This document shows positions 15,792 to 24,411 of a stretch of DNA of 64,000 nucleotides, one piece after another. Source of the DNA: Caldilineaceae bacterium. Its GTDB lineage: Bacteria > Chloroflexota > Anaerolineae > Caldilineales > Caldilineaceae. Under the pieces are notes generated by a model, which saw nothing but the letters and a program-made list of their open reading frames with translations, did not search any database and was not told the DNA's origin. Position 1 is the first letter of the stretch. Every line of letters begins with the position of its first letter. The stretch spans positions 4,973,022-5,037,021 of the forward strand of contig OY282376.1 in the NCBI GenBank assembly GCA_958295845.1, written 5' to 3'. A program made the position numbers and the translations under genes.

Positions 15792-17684
15792 TTAGCCTGT
15801 TAGGTGGTAGATGATGTAGAGGGGTTGGGTTGCGTCGTGGATGATGAGCTGGCCGCCTGGGTACATTTGCATGATGGTGTCGATTTCTTGCATGTAGGGG
15901 CCCTCGAGGAGGTATGTGACTGGGCCGGGGTCGAGTTTTTCGAGGTCGAAGGCGCCGAATTCGTGGGAGCGATCGATGCCGCGGTTTTGGGCGTAGAGGA
16001 AGCGGATGGTCTCGTAGCTGAAGGTGCGCTGGCCGGAGTAGTAGTAGATTGTGCCCGGGTCGTCGAAGGCGTTGGCTGTGTCGAGGGCTTCGAGGTAGTA
16101 GTGGGGAAATGTGAACTGGAAGGTGGAGCTTTGGGGTAGTTCGTTGAAGTAGTAGTTGAGGTTCCAGTTTGCGCCCAGGAGGAGGACGGCGGCGGCGGCG
16201 GTTGTGGCGGCGGCGCGTCCCCACTGGCCGAAGTGGCGGCTCAGGGTGTCGGAGACGGATAGGGCGCCGATTCCGGCCAGGGCGAATACCCAAGGAATGG
16301 CGATGATGGTGCGTCGCATTGCGCCGCTGGAGGGTTCGGTGACGACCAGGGTCAGGAGTGCGAAGAAGAGGGCGAGGGCGGCAAAGAGATGGGGCGGGCT
16401 GCGCCACCTTTTGATGGATATAAACAGGCCGATGTATGCGAGCAGTGCGACGCCAAGATCGAGTGCGCCCTTGCCTCCGGTACCGTCCACGGCGTCGCGC
16501 CTGGTGTTTGCGTAGAGATACTTGAGGGCGTACCCGGCGCGCTGGGCGAGGAATTTCACATTTTCGAAGGCGCTGCCTGACTCCGAGAACTCCTGGTGGT
16601 TTGCGACTGAGCCGCCCAACATGCGGACGAAGTATTTGTCGGGGGAGTCGAGTATCAGGGCGACGACGGGCCAGGCGACGATTAAGGCGCCGGCGGCAAA
16701 GAGGGCGAGGGAGTTGAGTTTTGCGCGGGGCGCTTCTTTGTGCAGGAGCATATAGGCTGCGAGCATGGCGGCTACGGCGGCGATGAAGAATGGGTAGGCG
16801 AAGTAGGTGTAGGGCGCGAGTCCGAGGCAGGCGCCGGCGAGGAGCCAGGTCCAGCGCCATTTGGACCGCATGGCCCACAGGAGTGCGGCGGCAGCGAGTG
16901 TGGCGACGAAGGCGAGGGAGATGAGCCCGAATCCCAGGCGGCTGAAGTGGAGGTGCCAGTAGCTGAAGGTGAGGGCGGTGGTACCGAAGAGGGCGACCCA
17001 GCGGCCGAACCCCAACCGCAGCAGGAGGTGCGCGGCGGGAATTGTTGCGATGCCAAAGAGGGCCATGGAGAGGCGGACAGAGAATTTGGAGACGTCGAAG
17101 AGCCAGATGAGGACGGCTGTGAGGTAGAAGGGCCCGGTGGCCTGGCCCATGGCGGAGGTGGTGTAGGGCCCGATCCAACCTTCCTGGAGGATGCGCAGGC
17201 CTTCGATTCCTGTCCAGGCTTCGTCGCCGTGGAAGCCGGCCGGGATCTCGTCCAGACGGTATATTCTGAGGAACGCACCGACGGCGGTCAGGAGAAGGAG
17301 TGCGAGCAGTTCCCAGCGGTTGCGTAGGGTCCACTCTTTGAGGAACTGCCGCGACCACTGCCAGTTTGGGAGGGGTGTGAGCCAGACAAGCCCTTGCCGC
17401 GGCGCTATTTTGCGGGACTTGGGGAGGCGCTGTCGGAGGCGGTCGGTGAAGCCCGGCGCGCTTGAATGGAGGGGGGGATCATCGTAGAGCGGCGCGCCGC
17501 AGGCATCACAGTATTGATGACCGCCGGGGTTGTCTGTACGGCAGTGGGCGCAGATTGTGTCTGCGGGCCGGCCGCAGCGTCCACAGAATTGGGCGTCGGT
17601 GCGATTGACGTATTCGCAGGCCCTGCAGAGCCATGGTTCCAGTATGGGGCTCATTTGGTCTTGTTCGGCTGCAGGCAGTGTCAT
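15792..17684 (-). CDS. GT39-like membrane glycosyltransferase with N-terminal double zinc ribbon
   Basis: A 630-aa protein. Residues 20-62 carry two CxxC-x10-CxxC zinc ribbons (C20, C23, C34, C37; C45, C48, C59, C62). From about residue 124 there are roughly 10-12 hydrophobic segments typical of GT-C transferases. The first extracytoplasmic loop has FHGDEAW (151-157), with the Asp-Glu expected of the PMT/ArnT (GT39/GT83) catalytic site. Such enzymes transfer sugars from polyprenyl-phosphate donors to proteins or lipids on the outer membrane face. The C-terminal 130 residues form a soluble domain. The zinc ribbons would be cytoplasmic and are an unusual addition. The start is uncertain: the Met at residue 11 is an alternative and neither has a clear Shine-Dalgarno. 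It is a single gene, divergent from the next one. Confidence 0.8.
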   Translation of the reverse strand: MTLPAAEQDQMSPILEPWLCRACEYVNRTDAQFCGRCGRPADTICAHCRTDNPGGHQYCDACGAPLYDDPPLHSSAPGFTDRLRQRLPKSRKIAPRQGLVWLTPLPNWQWSRQFLKEWTLRNRWELLALLLLTAVGAFLRIYRLDEIPAGFHGDEAWTGIEGLRILQEGWIGPYTTSAMGQATGPFYLTAVLIWLFDVSKFSVRLSMALFGIATIPAAHLLLRLGFGRWVALFGTTALTFSYWHLHFSRLGFGLISLAFVATLAAAALLWAMRSKWRWTWLLAGACLGLAPYTYFAYPFFIAAVAAMLAAYMLLHKEAPRAKLNSLALFAAGALIVAWPVVALILDSPDKYFVRMLGGSVANHQEFSESGSAFENVKFLAQRAGYALKYLYANTRRDAVDGTGGKGALDLGVALLAYIGLFISIKRWRSPPHLFAALALFFALLTLVVTEPSSGAMRRTIIAIPWVFALAGIGALSVSDTLSRHFGQWGRAAATTAAAAVLLLGANWNLNYYFNELPQSSTFQFTFPHYYLEALDTANAFDDPGTIYYYSGQRTFSYETIRFLYAQNRGIDRSHEFGAFDLEKLDPGPVTYLLEGPYMQEIDTIMQMYPGGQLIIHDATQPLYIIYHLTG

Positions 17685-17901
17685 CTGGGCGGTGTCATTT
17701 GGGCAGTGTTGAGCAGCAGGAAGCGGCTTTTTGTGTGAGTCTATTATTATACCAAGAGTTTCGGCGTGGGCGGTATAACTGCAGGGATCAGGGATCAGGG
17801 GTCGGGGGTTAGTGTTTAGGGGGGTGGATTACATCGGATTTTGTTTTCAGATGGTATTGTGGGAGTCAGGAGTTTCTGCAGGGGCAGAAGCAGGCACGCA
17901 G

Positions 17902-17955
17902 TAACATGAGGGACGACGGTAACATGAGGGACGACGGTAACATGAGGAACGACGG
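17902..17955. repeat. 18-bp direct repeat, three copies
   Basis: TAACATGAGGGACGACGG occurs twice exactly (17,902-17,919 and 17,920-17,937) and once with a single change (17,938-17,955). It lies about 75 bp upstream of the plus-strand gene at 18,031, between that gene and the divergent glycosyltransferase, so it could be an operator array. Otherwise the 346-nt gap shows nothing identifiable. Confidence 0.9.
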
Positions 17956-18030
17956 CGCGGTCTGCTGATCGAACTTTTCCTTGCAGTCTTGTGTGCGGGG
18001 TCATTCTTGAGACCAAAGGAGCGATCAAAG

Positions 18031-18591
18031 ATGATTCTTCGGAGCAGTTATGAGGACCTTGGCGAGGTAGTGATGCCGGCGTGGAAGGGGCGGCAGTGCC
18101 GTATGCATGCTTTTGACCCGAGTGCGCCGGTTATGGAGGCGGGTTTCGAGGACTATGTGGATGTTGTTTCGGCTCTTGTCGATGCGGCGGATGTGCGCGG
18201 GACTGAGGCGTACATGACGGTCGATGAGAAGATCGTTGCGCCGCAGATGTCGCAGCGCCGGCCGGGGGCGCACGTGGAAGGTCGACTTTCGCCCAAAGAT
18301 ACGTGGTGGTGGCATCAAGAGCCGGGGCGGGGATACTCTTCCAAGAGAAGGCCGGTTGACAGGATGGCGGTGATCGTTACTGCGAGCGTTCCCGGATGTA
18401 TCGTTTATCCTGGAGAGTTTGAGGGCGAGCCGAAGAGCGATGGGGACCTGGAGCATATCCGGGACCAGTTCGGAGAGGGGCACCTGCTGGCGGCGGATCG
18501 GGCGTTTCTGCTATCGCCTGACTGTGTGCATGAGAGTATGGTTTTCGCGGAGGGGACGAAGAGGACTTTTCTGCGGATTGCCTTTGGGTAA
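18031..18591 (+). CDS. Hypothetical protein, possibly cupin-like
   Basis: A 186-aa soluble protein with no recognised family motif. It starts MILRSSYEDLGEVVMPAWKG and ends LLSPDCVHESMVFAEGTKRTFLRIAFG. The terminal His/Glu pattern (CVHESMVF) and alternating hydrophobic strands would suit a cupin-like beta-barrel, but the metal motif is incomplete. The ATG at 18,031 has AAAGGAG 9 nt upstream, preferred to the in-frame ATG at 17,989. A strong terminator follows 28 nt after the stop, so it is monocistronic. The 18-bp repeats upstream may regulate it. Confidence 0.6.
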   Translation: MILRSSYEDLGEVVMPAWKGRQCRMHAFDPSAPVMEAGFEDYVDVVSALVDAADVRGTEAYMTVDEKIVAPQMSQRRPGAHVEGRLSPKDTWWWHQEPGRGYSSKRRPVDRMAVIVTASVPGCIVYPGEFEGEPKSDGDLEHIRDQFGEGHLLAADRAFLLSPDCVHESMVFAEGTKRTFLRIAFG

Positions 18592-18619
18592 GATGCGGCG
18601 TTGGCGATGCCAACGGAGA

Positions 18620-18652
18620 GCCCTGCATGGTGGCATGCAGGGCCCTTTTTTT
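18620..18652 (+). terminator. Rho-independent terminator
   Basis: GCCCTGCATG pairs with CATGCAGGGC over a GTGG loop, followed by CCTTTTTTTATT. It ends the transcript of the gene at 18,031-18,591. The VOC genes converge from the other side. Confidence 0.9.
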
Positions 18653-18726
18653 ATTGGCGTTCTATTGACGTCTTAGTTGCCCGTTGGCGGGTGGGTGGGG
18701 GATGGGGCCGGCAACGGGCGGTGGGG

Positions 18727-19149
18727 TTATTCGTGCTGGATGTCGTGGTTGAACTGCCAGGGGATGCCGAATTTGTCGACGCAGGCGCCGAAGTAGGAGC
18801 CCCAGAACATGTCGTCGAGGGGCATGGTGACGGTGCCGCCTGCGGAGATGGCGGCAAAAAGGCGTTCGGTCTCTTCACGGGATTTGGGGTGGCAGGAGAC
18901 GGAGAAGTTGTTGCCGGGCTGGTGGGGCGGGCTGAAGGAGAGTGAGGTGTCGCTGCCCATGAGGACGCTGTCGCCGACGGGGAGGCTGACGTGCATGACG
19001 CGGTCTTTTTCCTCATCGGAGACGGGCATGTCGTCGGGGCCTTCGCCGAAGGTGGAGATGTGGATGAAGTCGTTGCCGAAGGCGGAGCGGTAGAATTCAA
19101 AGGCTTCGCGGCAGTTGCCGTTGAAGTTGAGATAGATGCTGAGTGTCAT
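18727..19149 (-). CDS. VOC-fold protein, PhnB-like
   Basis: A 140-aa protein of the vicinal-oxygen-chelate (glyoxalase/PhnB) superfamily. It starts MTLSIYLNFNGNCREAFEFYRSAFGNDF, and carries HVSLPVGDSVLMGSD, then GGTVTMPLDDMFWGSYFGACVDKFGIPWQFN at the end, the usual PhnB layout. The ATG at 19,149 has AAGGAG 7 nt upstream; the 18 extra codons of the longer frame lack a ribosome site. It is the last of four VOC genes on the minus strand (50-nt gap to its neighbour). Substrate unknown; many PhnB-like proteins have no assigned activity. Confidence 0.8.
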   Translation of the reverse strand: MTLSIYLNFNGNCREAFEFYRSAFGNDFIHISTFGEGPDDMPVSDEEKDRVMHVSLPVGDSVLMGSDTSLSFSPPHQPGNNFSVSCHPKSREETERLFAAISAGGTVTMPLDDMFWGSYFGACVDKFGIPWQFNHDIQHE

Positions 19150-19199
19150 TCTTTTCTCCTTGATGGTTGTTGTATTGGGGCGGCGCGGCGGGGCCTGGG

Positions 19200-19661
19200 T
19201 CATGCTTGTTGGGCGGCGGCGCGCAGCTGGGCGATGTCGATTTTGGTCATGGCGAGGTAGGCGTCCATGACGGCTTTGGGGTTGTTCTGCATGAGTTGTG
19301 GCAGTTCGGCGGGGGCTACCTGCCAGGAGAGGCCGAACTTATCCTGGAGCCAGCCGCACTGCTGCGTTTGGCCGCCTTCGGACAGTTTGTGCCAGAAATA
19401 GTCGATTTCTTGCTGGGACTGGCAGGAGATTTCGAAGGAGACGGCGAGAGAGAATTTGAAGTGGGGGCCGGCGTCGAAGGCGGTGAATCTGAGGCCTTCG
19501 AGCTCGAAGGTGATGATTCTGTTGCCTTCGGCGGGCCCGGTGGCGATGTTGTCTACGGACAGGATGCTGGCGTTCTTGAAGATGGAGACGTAGAAGTTGG
19601 CGGCGGCTTCGGCCTGGCCGTCGAACCAGAGGTTGGGTCTGATTTTGCTGATGGCAGCCAT
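19200..19661 (-). CDS. VOC-fold protein, 3-demethylubiquinone methyltransferase-like (PhnB) family
   Basis: A 153-aa VOC protein: KIRPNLWFDGQAEAAANFYVSIFKNASI, ITFELEGLRFTAFDAGPHFKFS, and CGWLQDKFGLSWQVAPAELPQLM, matching the family once named 3-dmu-9 3-mt. Despite that name, members are not proven methyltransferases. The ATG at 19,661 is preferred to the one at 19,670, because AGGAAGGAGA directly abuts the latter. The upstream VOC gene ends at 19,667, so the start sits just past its stop and translation is likely coupled. Confidence 0.8.
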   Translation of the reverse strand: MAAISKIRPNLWFDGQAEAAANFYVSIFKNASILSVDNIATGPAEGNRIITFELEGLRFTAFDAGPHFKFSLAVSFEISCQSQQEIDYFWHKLSEGGQTQQCGWLQDKFGLSWQVAPAELPQLMQNNPKAVMDAYLAMTKIDIAQLRAAAQQA

Positions 19662-19666
19662 GGGTA

Positions 19667-20101
19667 TCATTCTCCTTCCTGGTCTGTGTCGGCCTCGGCG
19701 CTTGCGAAGTCGAGGTGGTTGAACACCCAGACGTGGCCGTCGAGATCCTGGAAGTTGCGGCTGTAGATGAATCCAGCGTCGCTGGGTTCGCTGACGGGTG
19801 TTGCGCCGGCGGCGATGGCGAGTTCGGTGCGGCGGTCGACTTCTTCACGGCTGTCGAGGGCAAGGGCGATGATGGATTCGACGTTTTGGTCGTTGCCGAC
19901 GATCTGTTTGCCGGGCAGGCCGCTTTGGAAAAAGTCTTCTGTCACTAACATGACGAACGTGGTGTCGCGAATGTTCAGACAGGCGGCCAATTCGCTTGTG
20001 TATGGGGGGTAGACGTCGAACCCGATGTGCGCGAAGAAGCTTTTGGCGCGGTCGAGGTCACGAACGGGCAGATTGAAAAATGCCTGCTGAATGTTTAGCA
20101 T
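19667..20101 (-). CDS. VOC-fold (glyoxalase-like) protein
   Basis: A 144-aa VOC protein: MLNIQQAFFNLPVRDLDRAKSFFAHIGFDV, TTFVMLVTEDFFQSGLPGKQIV, and GFIYSRNFQDLDGHVWVFNHLDF, the typical two-βαβββ arrangement. It is a close paralog of the next gene upstream (20,187-20,621), with the same positions of FxNLPVxDLxxAxxFF and FQDLDGHVW. The stop overlaps the region just before the next VOC start. Function unknown; possibly modification or sequestration of a small molecule. Confidence 0.8.
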   Translation of the reverse strand: MLNIQQAFFNLPVRDLDRAKSFFAHIGFDVYPPYTSELAACLNIRDTTFVMLVTEDFFQSGLPGKQIVGNDQNVESIIALALDSREEVDRRTELAIAAGATPVSEPSDAGFIYSRNFQDLDGHVWVFNHLDFASAEADTDQEGE

Positions 20102-20186
20102 GGTTGTCGCTCGCTTATGTAGTTAAGGTGGACCTGGGTTTAGTGGTGATACGGGGCGCGGCCTTGCGGGCCGGTATCACGTGGGG

Positions 20187-20621
20187 TTAGCTTTTGTGTC
20201 CGTTCATGGCTTTCTCCATACGCTTGGCATCGACGGAGAAGATTTCCCAGACGTGGCCGTCCAGGTCCTGGAAGGCACGGCCGTACATCCAGCCGGCGTC
20301 GGTGGCGTCTCTGCATTCGCAGCCGCCGGCGGCGAGGGCTTTGGCCATGGTCCTGTCGACTTCGTCGCGGCAGTCGACGGAGAGGGCGACGACGACTTCG
20401 GCGCTGTGTTCGCTGTCGGCGATTTTTTTGCCGGGGATGAATTTCTGGAAGTATTCCTGCCTGAGCAGCATGGCGAACATGTTTTCGCCGATGATCATGC
20501 AGGAGGCGTGGTCGCCGGTGAACTGGTCGTCGAAGGCGAATCCGAGTTCGGTGAAGAAATCTACCGCGCTGCAGAGATCGCTGACTGGTAGATTTACGAA
20601 GATACGTTTAGCCGTTTTCAT
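20187..20621 (-). CDS. VOC-fold (glyoxalase-like) protein
   Basis: A 144-aa VOC protein: RIFVNLPVSDLCSAVDFFTELGFAF, MFAMLLRQEYFQKFIPGKKIAD, and GWMYGRAFQDLDGHVWEIFSVD. It is the first gene of the four-gene VOC run, 85 nt upstream of its paralog. A possible promoter (TTCACA, 18 nt, TATCAT) lies near 20,680-20,710 on the minus strand but is weak evidence. Between this gene and the tRNAs, about 300 nt hold only a short AGTTTTTAG tract (20,749-20,776). Confidence 0.8.
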   Translation of the reverse strand: MKTAKRIFVNLPVSDLCSAVDFFTELGFAFDDQFTGDHASCMIIGENMFAMLLRQEYFQKFIPGKKIADSEHSAEVVVALSVDCRDEVDRTMAKALAAGGCECRDATDAGWMYGRAFQDLDGHVWEIFSVDAKRMEKAMNGHKS

Positions 20622-20925
20622 TGCGGCTTTGGACCCTTTCCTGTACAGAAGGTGTATTTTTTAGGATAGGCTTCTCATGATACACCAGGATCGCAGGCGA
20701 TGTGAAAGTGAGGAAACGCTTGCGTGCGTTAAGTGCGTTGTTGGGAGTTTTTAGTTTTTGGTTTCTAGTTGTTAGTGGACACCGCGCGTATGGCGAGTTG
20801 TGATCGTTGGTGATGGGATGGCTCTTTGGGACGCAAATCTTTGGTCGATTTATTTGACATTCGGGGCGGAAGCTTATATCGTTCAGGGGGGTGCCGGCAC
20901 GCTGTGGGCGTGGGGGCACCGGTTT

Positions 20926-20998
<73 letters not shown>

Positions 20999-21148
20999 CC
21001 AGACTGGAAAGTGGGAGGTTGTTTGTCGGGTATCGAGTCGTGACTTGGGCGGAACGATTTGACCGGTTCCGGTCAGTTCTGATAAACTGACTCTCCTACC
21101 CCGCGGGTGTGTTAGGCAGAGCGGGAAATGTGAGAATGAGGCGGTTTT

Positions 21149-21221
<73 letters not shown>

Positions 21222-21282
21222 CACGGCAGGCGGGCGGTGATGGCAGTTGCCCGGGCCGGGAAGGCGGAAGGAATAGAATATT

Positions 21283-21355
<73 letters not shown>

Positions 21356-21418
21356 CCAGAGAAGAGAGCGGCCAGTGTGTTCTGCTGAGGATAAACCAGA
21401 CGTGCAGGAGTGAGCGTA

Positions 21419-21904
21419 GTGGCCAGTAAGAGGACGAAAGGAGCAGGAAAGGTTGCGGAGAGGGCAGCCGAAAAGCAAGCCGGCGCGAAGCCGGTTCTTT
21501 TGTCTGGGGGCAATCCGCAGATAGCGAAGGCGGACGGGGACGCGCCGGTGCAGGCCTACATCGGGGCGATGCCGGGATGGAAGAGCGAGCTGGGGCGTCG
21601 TCTTGATGCGTTGATCGTGCGCGAGGCGCCGAATGTGCGCAAGGCGGTGCGATGGAATTCGCCCTTTTACGGCATTGAGGGCCAGGGGTGGTTTGTGAGC
21701 TATCATGTTTTTGCGCGTTATGTGAAGTTGACGTTCTTTCAGGGGGCGTTGCTGCAGCCTGAGCCGCCGGGCTCGGGCAAGGACAAAGACGCGCGCTGGT
21801 ATGACATTTACGAGGACGAGTTTGACGAGGCGCAGACTGCGGCGTGGGTCAGGCAAGCTGCTGCGATACCCGGTTGGGATGGGTTTGACACGCTGAAGAG
21901 TTAG
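21419..21904 (+). CDS. DUF1801 (YdhG-like) protein
   Basis: A 161-aa protein with the DUF1801 pattern: DAPVQAYIGAMPGWKSELGRRLDALI, EAPNVRKAVRWNSPFYGIEGQGWFVSYHVFARYVKLTFFQG, and TAAWVRQAAAIPGW. The family is structurally related to iron-binding frataxin-like folds, but its function is unknown. The GTG at 21,419 has CAGGAG 8 nt upstream; the GTG at 21,410 overlaps that site. The N-terminal 25 residues are Lys/Ala-rich. The gene starts about 60 nt after the third tRNA-Ala. Confidence 0.8.
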   Translation: MASKRTKGAGKVAERAAEKQAGAKPVLLSGGNPQIAKADGDAPVQAYIGAMPGWKSELGRRLDALIVREAPNVRKAVRWNSPFYGIEGQGWFVSYHVFARYVKLTFFQGALLQPEPPGSGKDKDARWYDIYEDEFDEAQTAAWVRQAAAIPGWDGFDTLKS

Positions 21905-22137
21905 ATTGTTGGTTGTTTGCTGCTGTGGTTGGGCAGTGTTGGATTGAGAAAGGTGCCTGTAATCCGGTAGGCGGGTGGTTCCCAGAGCGTCACAGCGGGG
22001 TGGCGGGGTGGTTGGATGGCCGCTGCATTGAGGAATCTCCCAGCGAAAAGTTCGCCGTGCAGTTCCCGTCGCGTTAGCGGGCTGTGGAGATTTGGGTCGT
22101 TATGCGGACGGGGATGAACTATCTGGATTTGGGGTGA

Positions 22138-22623
22138 ATGTTCGTGGAAGAACACCGCAGGCACGAGTTGAGGGCCCGGTTCCGGGCGTTAGCGGAATAT
22201 TTGAACCGGCAGTTGCATACGGGCCGGCTTGATGAGTGGGAAGATCTGGACATGACGATACCCCAGATCAAGACGCTGGCTCTGCTGGAAGAGGTGGGCC
22301 CACTGCGTATGGGCAACATTGCCAGTTACCTGGGGCGAGCGCTTTCGGCTACAACTACGGTTATGGACCGCCTGGTCGAGAAAGGGCTGGTGGACCGGGA
22401 CTCCGATCCGAGAGACCGGCGGGTCGTGATCTGCAGATTGACTGAGTCGGGAGAGCAGGCGATAGACCGGTTCTGGCAGATTGGGCAGGAGCGGCTCGAC
22501 GGGTTGGCGGATCGGATGGATGATGAGCAGTTGGAGACGGTGGTGAAGGCATTGGAGGCGATCCGGCAGGCAGAAGATGAGCTGAAGAGATCGTATACCT
22601 CGATGCAGATGAACGTAGAGTAG
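22138..22623 (+). CDS. MarR-family transcriptional regulator
   Basis: A 161-aa winged-helix regulator: DMTIPQIKTLALLEEVGPLRMGNIASYLGRALSATTTVMDRLVEKGLVDR, then the wing DSDPRDRRVVICRLTESGEQ and a C-terminal dimerisation helix. MarR proteins usually sense small aromatic or oxidising compounds and repress adjacent genes. No divergent transporter or enzyme is present; DUF1801 lies upstream on the same strand 233 nt away. The ligand is unknown. Confidence 0.9.
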   Translation: MFVEEHRRHELRARFRALAEYLNRQLHTGRLDEWEDLDMTIPQIKTLALLEEVGPLRMGNIASYLGRALSATTTVMDRLVEKGLVDRDSDPRDRRVVICRLTESGEQAIDRFWQIGQERLDGLADRMDDEQLETVVKALEAIRQAEDELKRSYTSMQMNVE

Positions 22624-23101
22624 CGTTTGCCGGCCTAACCCCTCCCTTTACGGGTATTAAGTTATCGATTCGACGGGACCGGAAACGGAACCGTGTCTTC
22701 TGATGCCGGTTGGCTCAGCGGGCGGGCCGTGACGGCGGCCTTGTTGGTCCCCCTTTTTTGACCTGTCCGGCGCGGATTGTCCCCTCGATTGACGCGGACG
22801 GATATACCTCTATCTCCTGAGCTTGTTGCCAATCCAGCGAAAAAGTACCTATAATGGTCACATCAGGATAGCGGACGCCTTCCATACGTTTGCGGTAACC
22901 TCCTACGGAAAAACGAGCACCTGAATTTGCGGCGAAAGTGATACTGTTTACAAAGGCTGCAGATTGGGCGTGTGCGGCCGCGTTGCGGCTGATTTGGGGA
23001 CGGGCCGCAGCTTCAGCGTAGTGCGCGAAGGCGGGCGTCATACTGTGGTTGCGACCGTCGGCAAGGGTGCGGAGATTCGCCAGACAAAGGAGGAAGTAGC
23101 G

Positions 23102-24367
23102 ATGATGATGAAGCGCTGTTTCGGTTCTGCAGTTTTGCGGTTGGTCGGCCTGCTGGCGGTTCTGATCTTTGTCGGCGCGTGTGTGCCGGTGGATTATGAA
23201 TCTCCCGCTCTGGGAACGGTGGTGGTCGGCGGGGGCGAGGAGATTCAGGTTCGAGCGCTGGGTGCGCTGACGCGCGCTGGCGAATTGGGGGTGCCGAGCC
23301 AGCGGGGCGCGGCGCTGGCGATTGCGGACTATGGGCCGATCAAGGGACATGGTGTGAGCATGGGCGCTGGTCTTGACTCGCTATGCAGCGCGGCGGGCGG
23401 CGCGGCGGCGGCGGGGACAGTACTTGGCGACCCACGTGTGGTTGGCGTGATCGGGACTTCGTGCTCGGTGGCGGCGGCTGCGGCCTCCCCGATCCTGAGC
23501 GAGGCGGGCCTGGTGATGGTGGCGCCTTCGACGACATCGCCGTCGCTGACGTCGGACCTGCGGGGCACTGCCGGGTCCAACTATCATGCGGGGTATCATC
23601 GCGTCGCGAGCAATGATCTTTACCAGGCGGAGGCGGTGGCCGATTTTGTTTACAACGAGTTGGGGCTGCGCAAGATGGCGGCCGTTCATGACGGGGACCC
23701 GTACACTTCGGGCCTGACGGCGGCGTTCAAGGCGGCATTTGAGGAGCTGGGGGGCACGGTGGCGGTGGCGAAGGTGAACAAGGGGGATACGGATATGATC
23801 CCTGTTCTCACGGAAATCGCGGCCGGCAGCCCTGATGGGCTGTTTTTGCCGATCTTTCCGGAGGAGGCCGGGCCGATCTTGCGCCAGAGCAGTGAGGTAG
23901 AAGGCCTGGCGGGGCTGGCGCGCATCGGGGGCGGGGGCCTGCTGGTCTCTGATTTCCTGGCGATGCCGGAGTCGGAGGGTTTCTATTTTGCGGGGCCGAC
24001 GTTGGACTTCGGCAGCAACGTAAACGAGGCGACGGGGAGGAGCGGCGACGAGCTGAACGCCGCCTACCTGGCGCGGTACAATGAACATTCGACGTCGGCC
24101 TATTTGTCGCATGCGTACGACGCGACGACGATTCTGCTGCGTGCGATCGAGGCGGTTGCGGTGGTACAGGGGGATGCGCTGTTTATCGACCGGGCGAGGC
24201 TGCGTGAGGCGCTGGGCGGCACGAGTGGATTCAGCGGCATCATCGGCGCGATTTCGTGCGACGGGTTCGGCGACTGCGGCACGGGCCGCATTCAGATATC
24301 GCAGCACACTGATTCGACGATGACCGACGTTGAGGCGCTGCCGGTTGTTTACCGCTACGCGCCGTGA
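23102..24367 (+). CDS. Solute-binding lipoprotein, Peripla_BP type 1 (paralog 3)
   Basis: A 421-aa lipoprotein with lipobox VGAC (Cys 27), homologous to paralogs 1 and 2 along its full length. Landmarks are RGAALAIADYGPIKGHGVSM, VVGVIGTSCSVAA, ILSEAGLVMVAPSTTSPSLT, KMAAVHDGDPYTSGLTAAF, and ISCDGFGDCGTG. The ATG at 23,102 follows AAAGGAGG with 8-nt spacing; the upstream in-frame extension of 46 codons is not plausible. It forms an operon-like pair with paralog 4, whose start is 44 nt downstream. The 478-nt upstream gap contains no gene I can support. Confidence 0.85.
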   Translation: MMMKRCFGSAVLRLVGLLAVLIFVGACVPVDYESPALGTVVVGGGEEIQVRALGALTRAGELGVPSQRGAALAIADYGPIKGHGVSMGAGLDSLCSAAGGAAAAGTVLGDPRVVGVIGTSCSVAAAAASPILSEAGLVMVAPSTTSPSLTSDLRGTAGSNYHAGYHRVASNDLYQAEAVADFVYNELGLRKMAAVHDGDPYTSGLTAAFKAAFEELGGTVAVAKVNKGDTDMIPVLTEIAAGSPDGLFLPIFPEEAGPILRQSSEVEGLAGLARIGGGGLLVSDFLAMPESEGFYFAGPTLDFGSNVNEATGRSGDELNAAYLARYNEHSTSAYLSHAYDATTILLRAIEAVAVVQGDALFIDRARLREALGGTSGFSGIIGAISCDGFGDCGTGRIQISQHTDSTMTDVEALPVVYRYAP

Positions 24368-24411
24368 GCGCGGCGGCCGACTGGAAACTTTCCAGACAAA
24401 GGAGTCATGAT

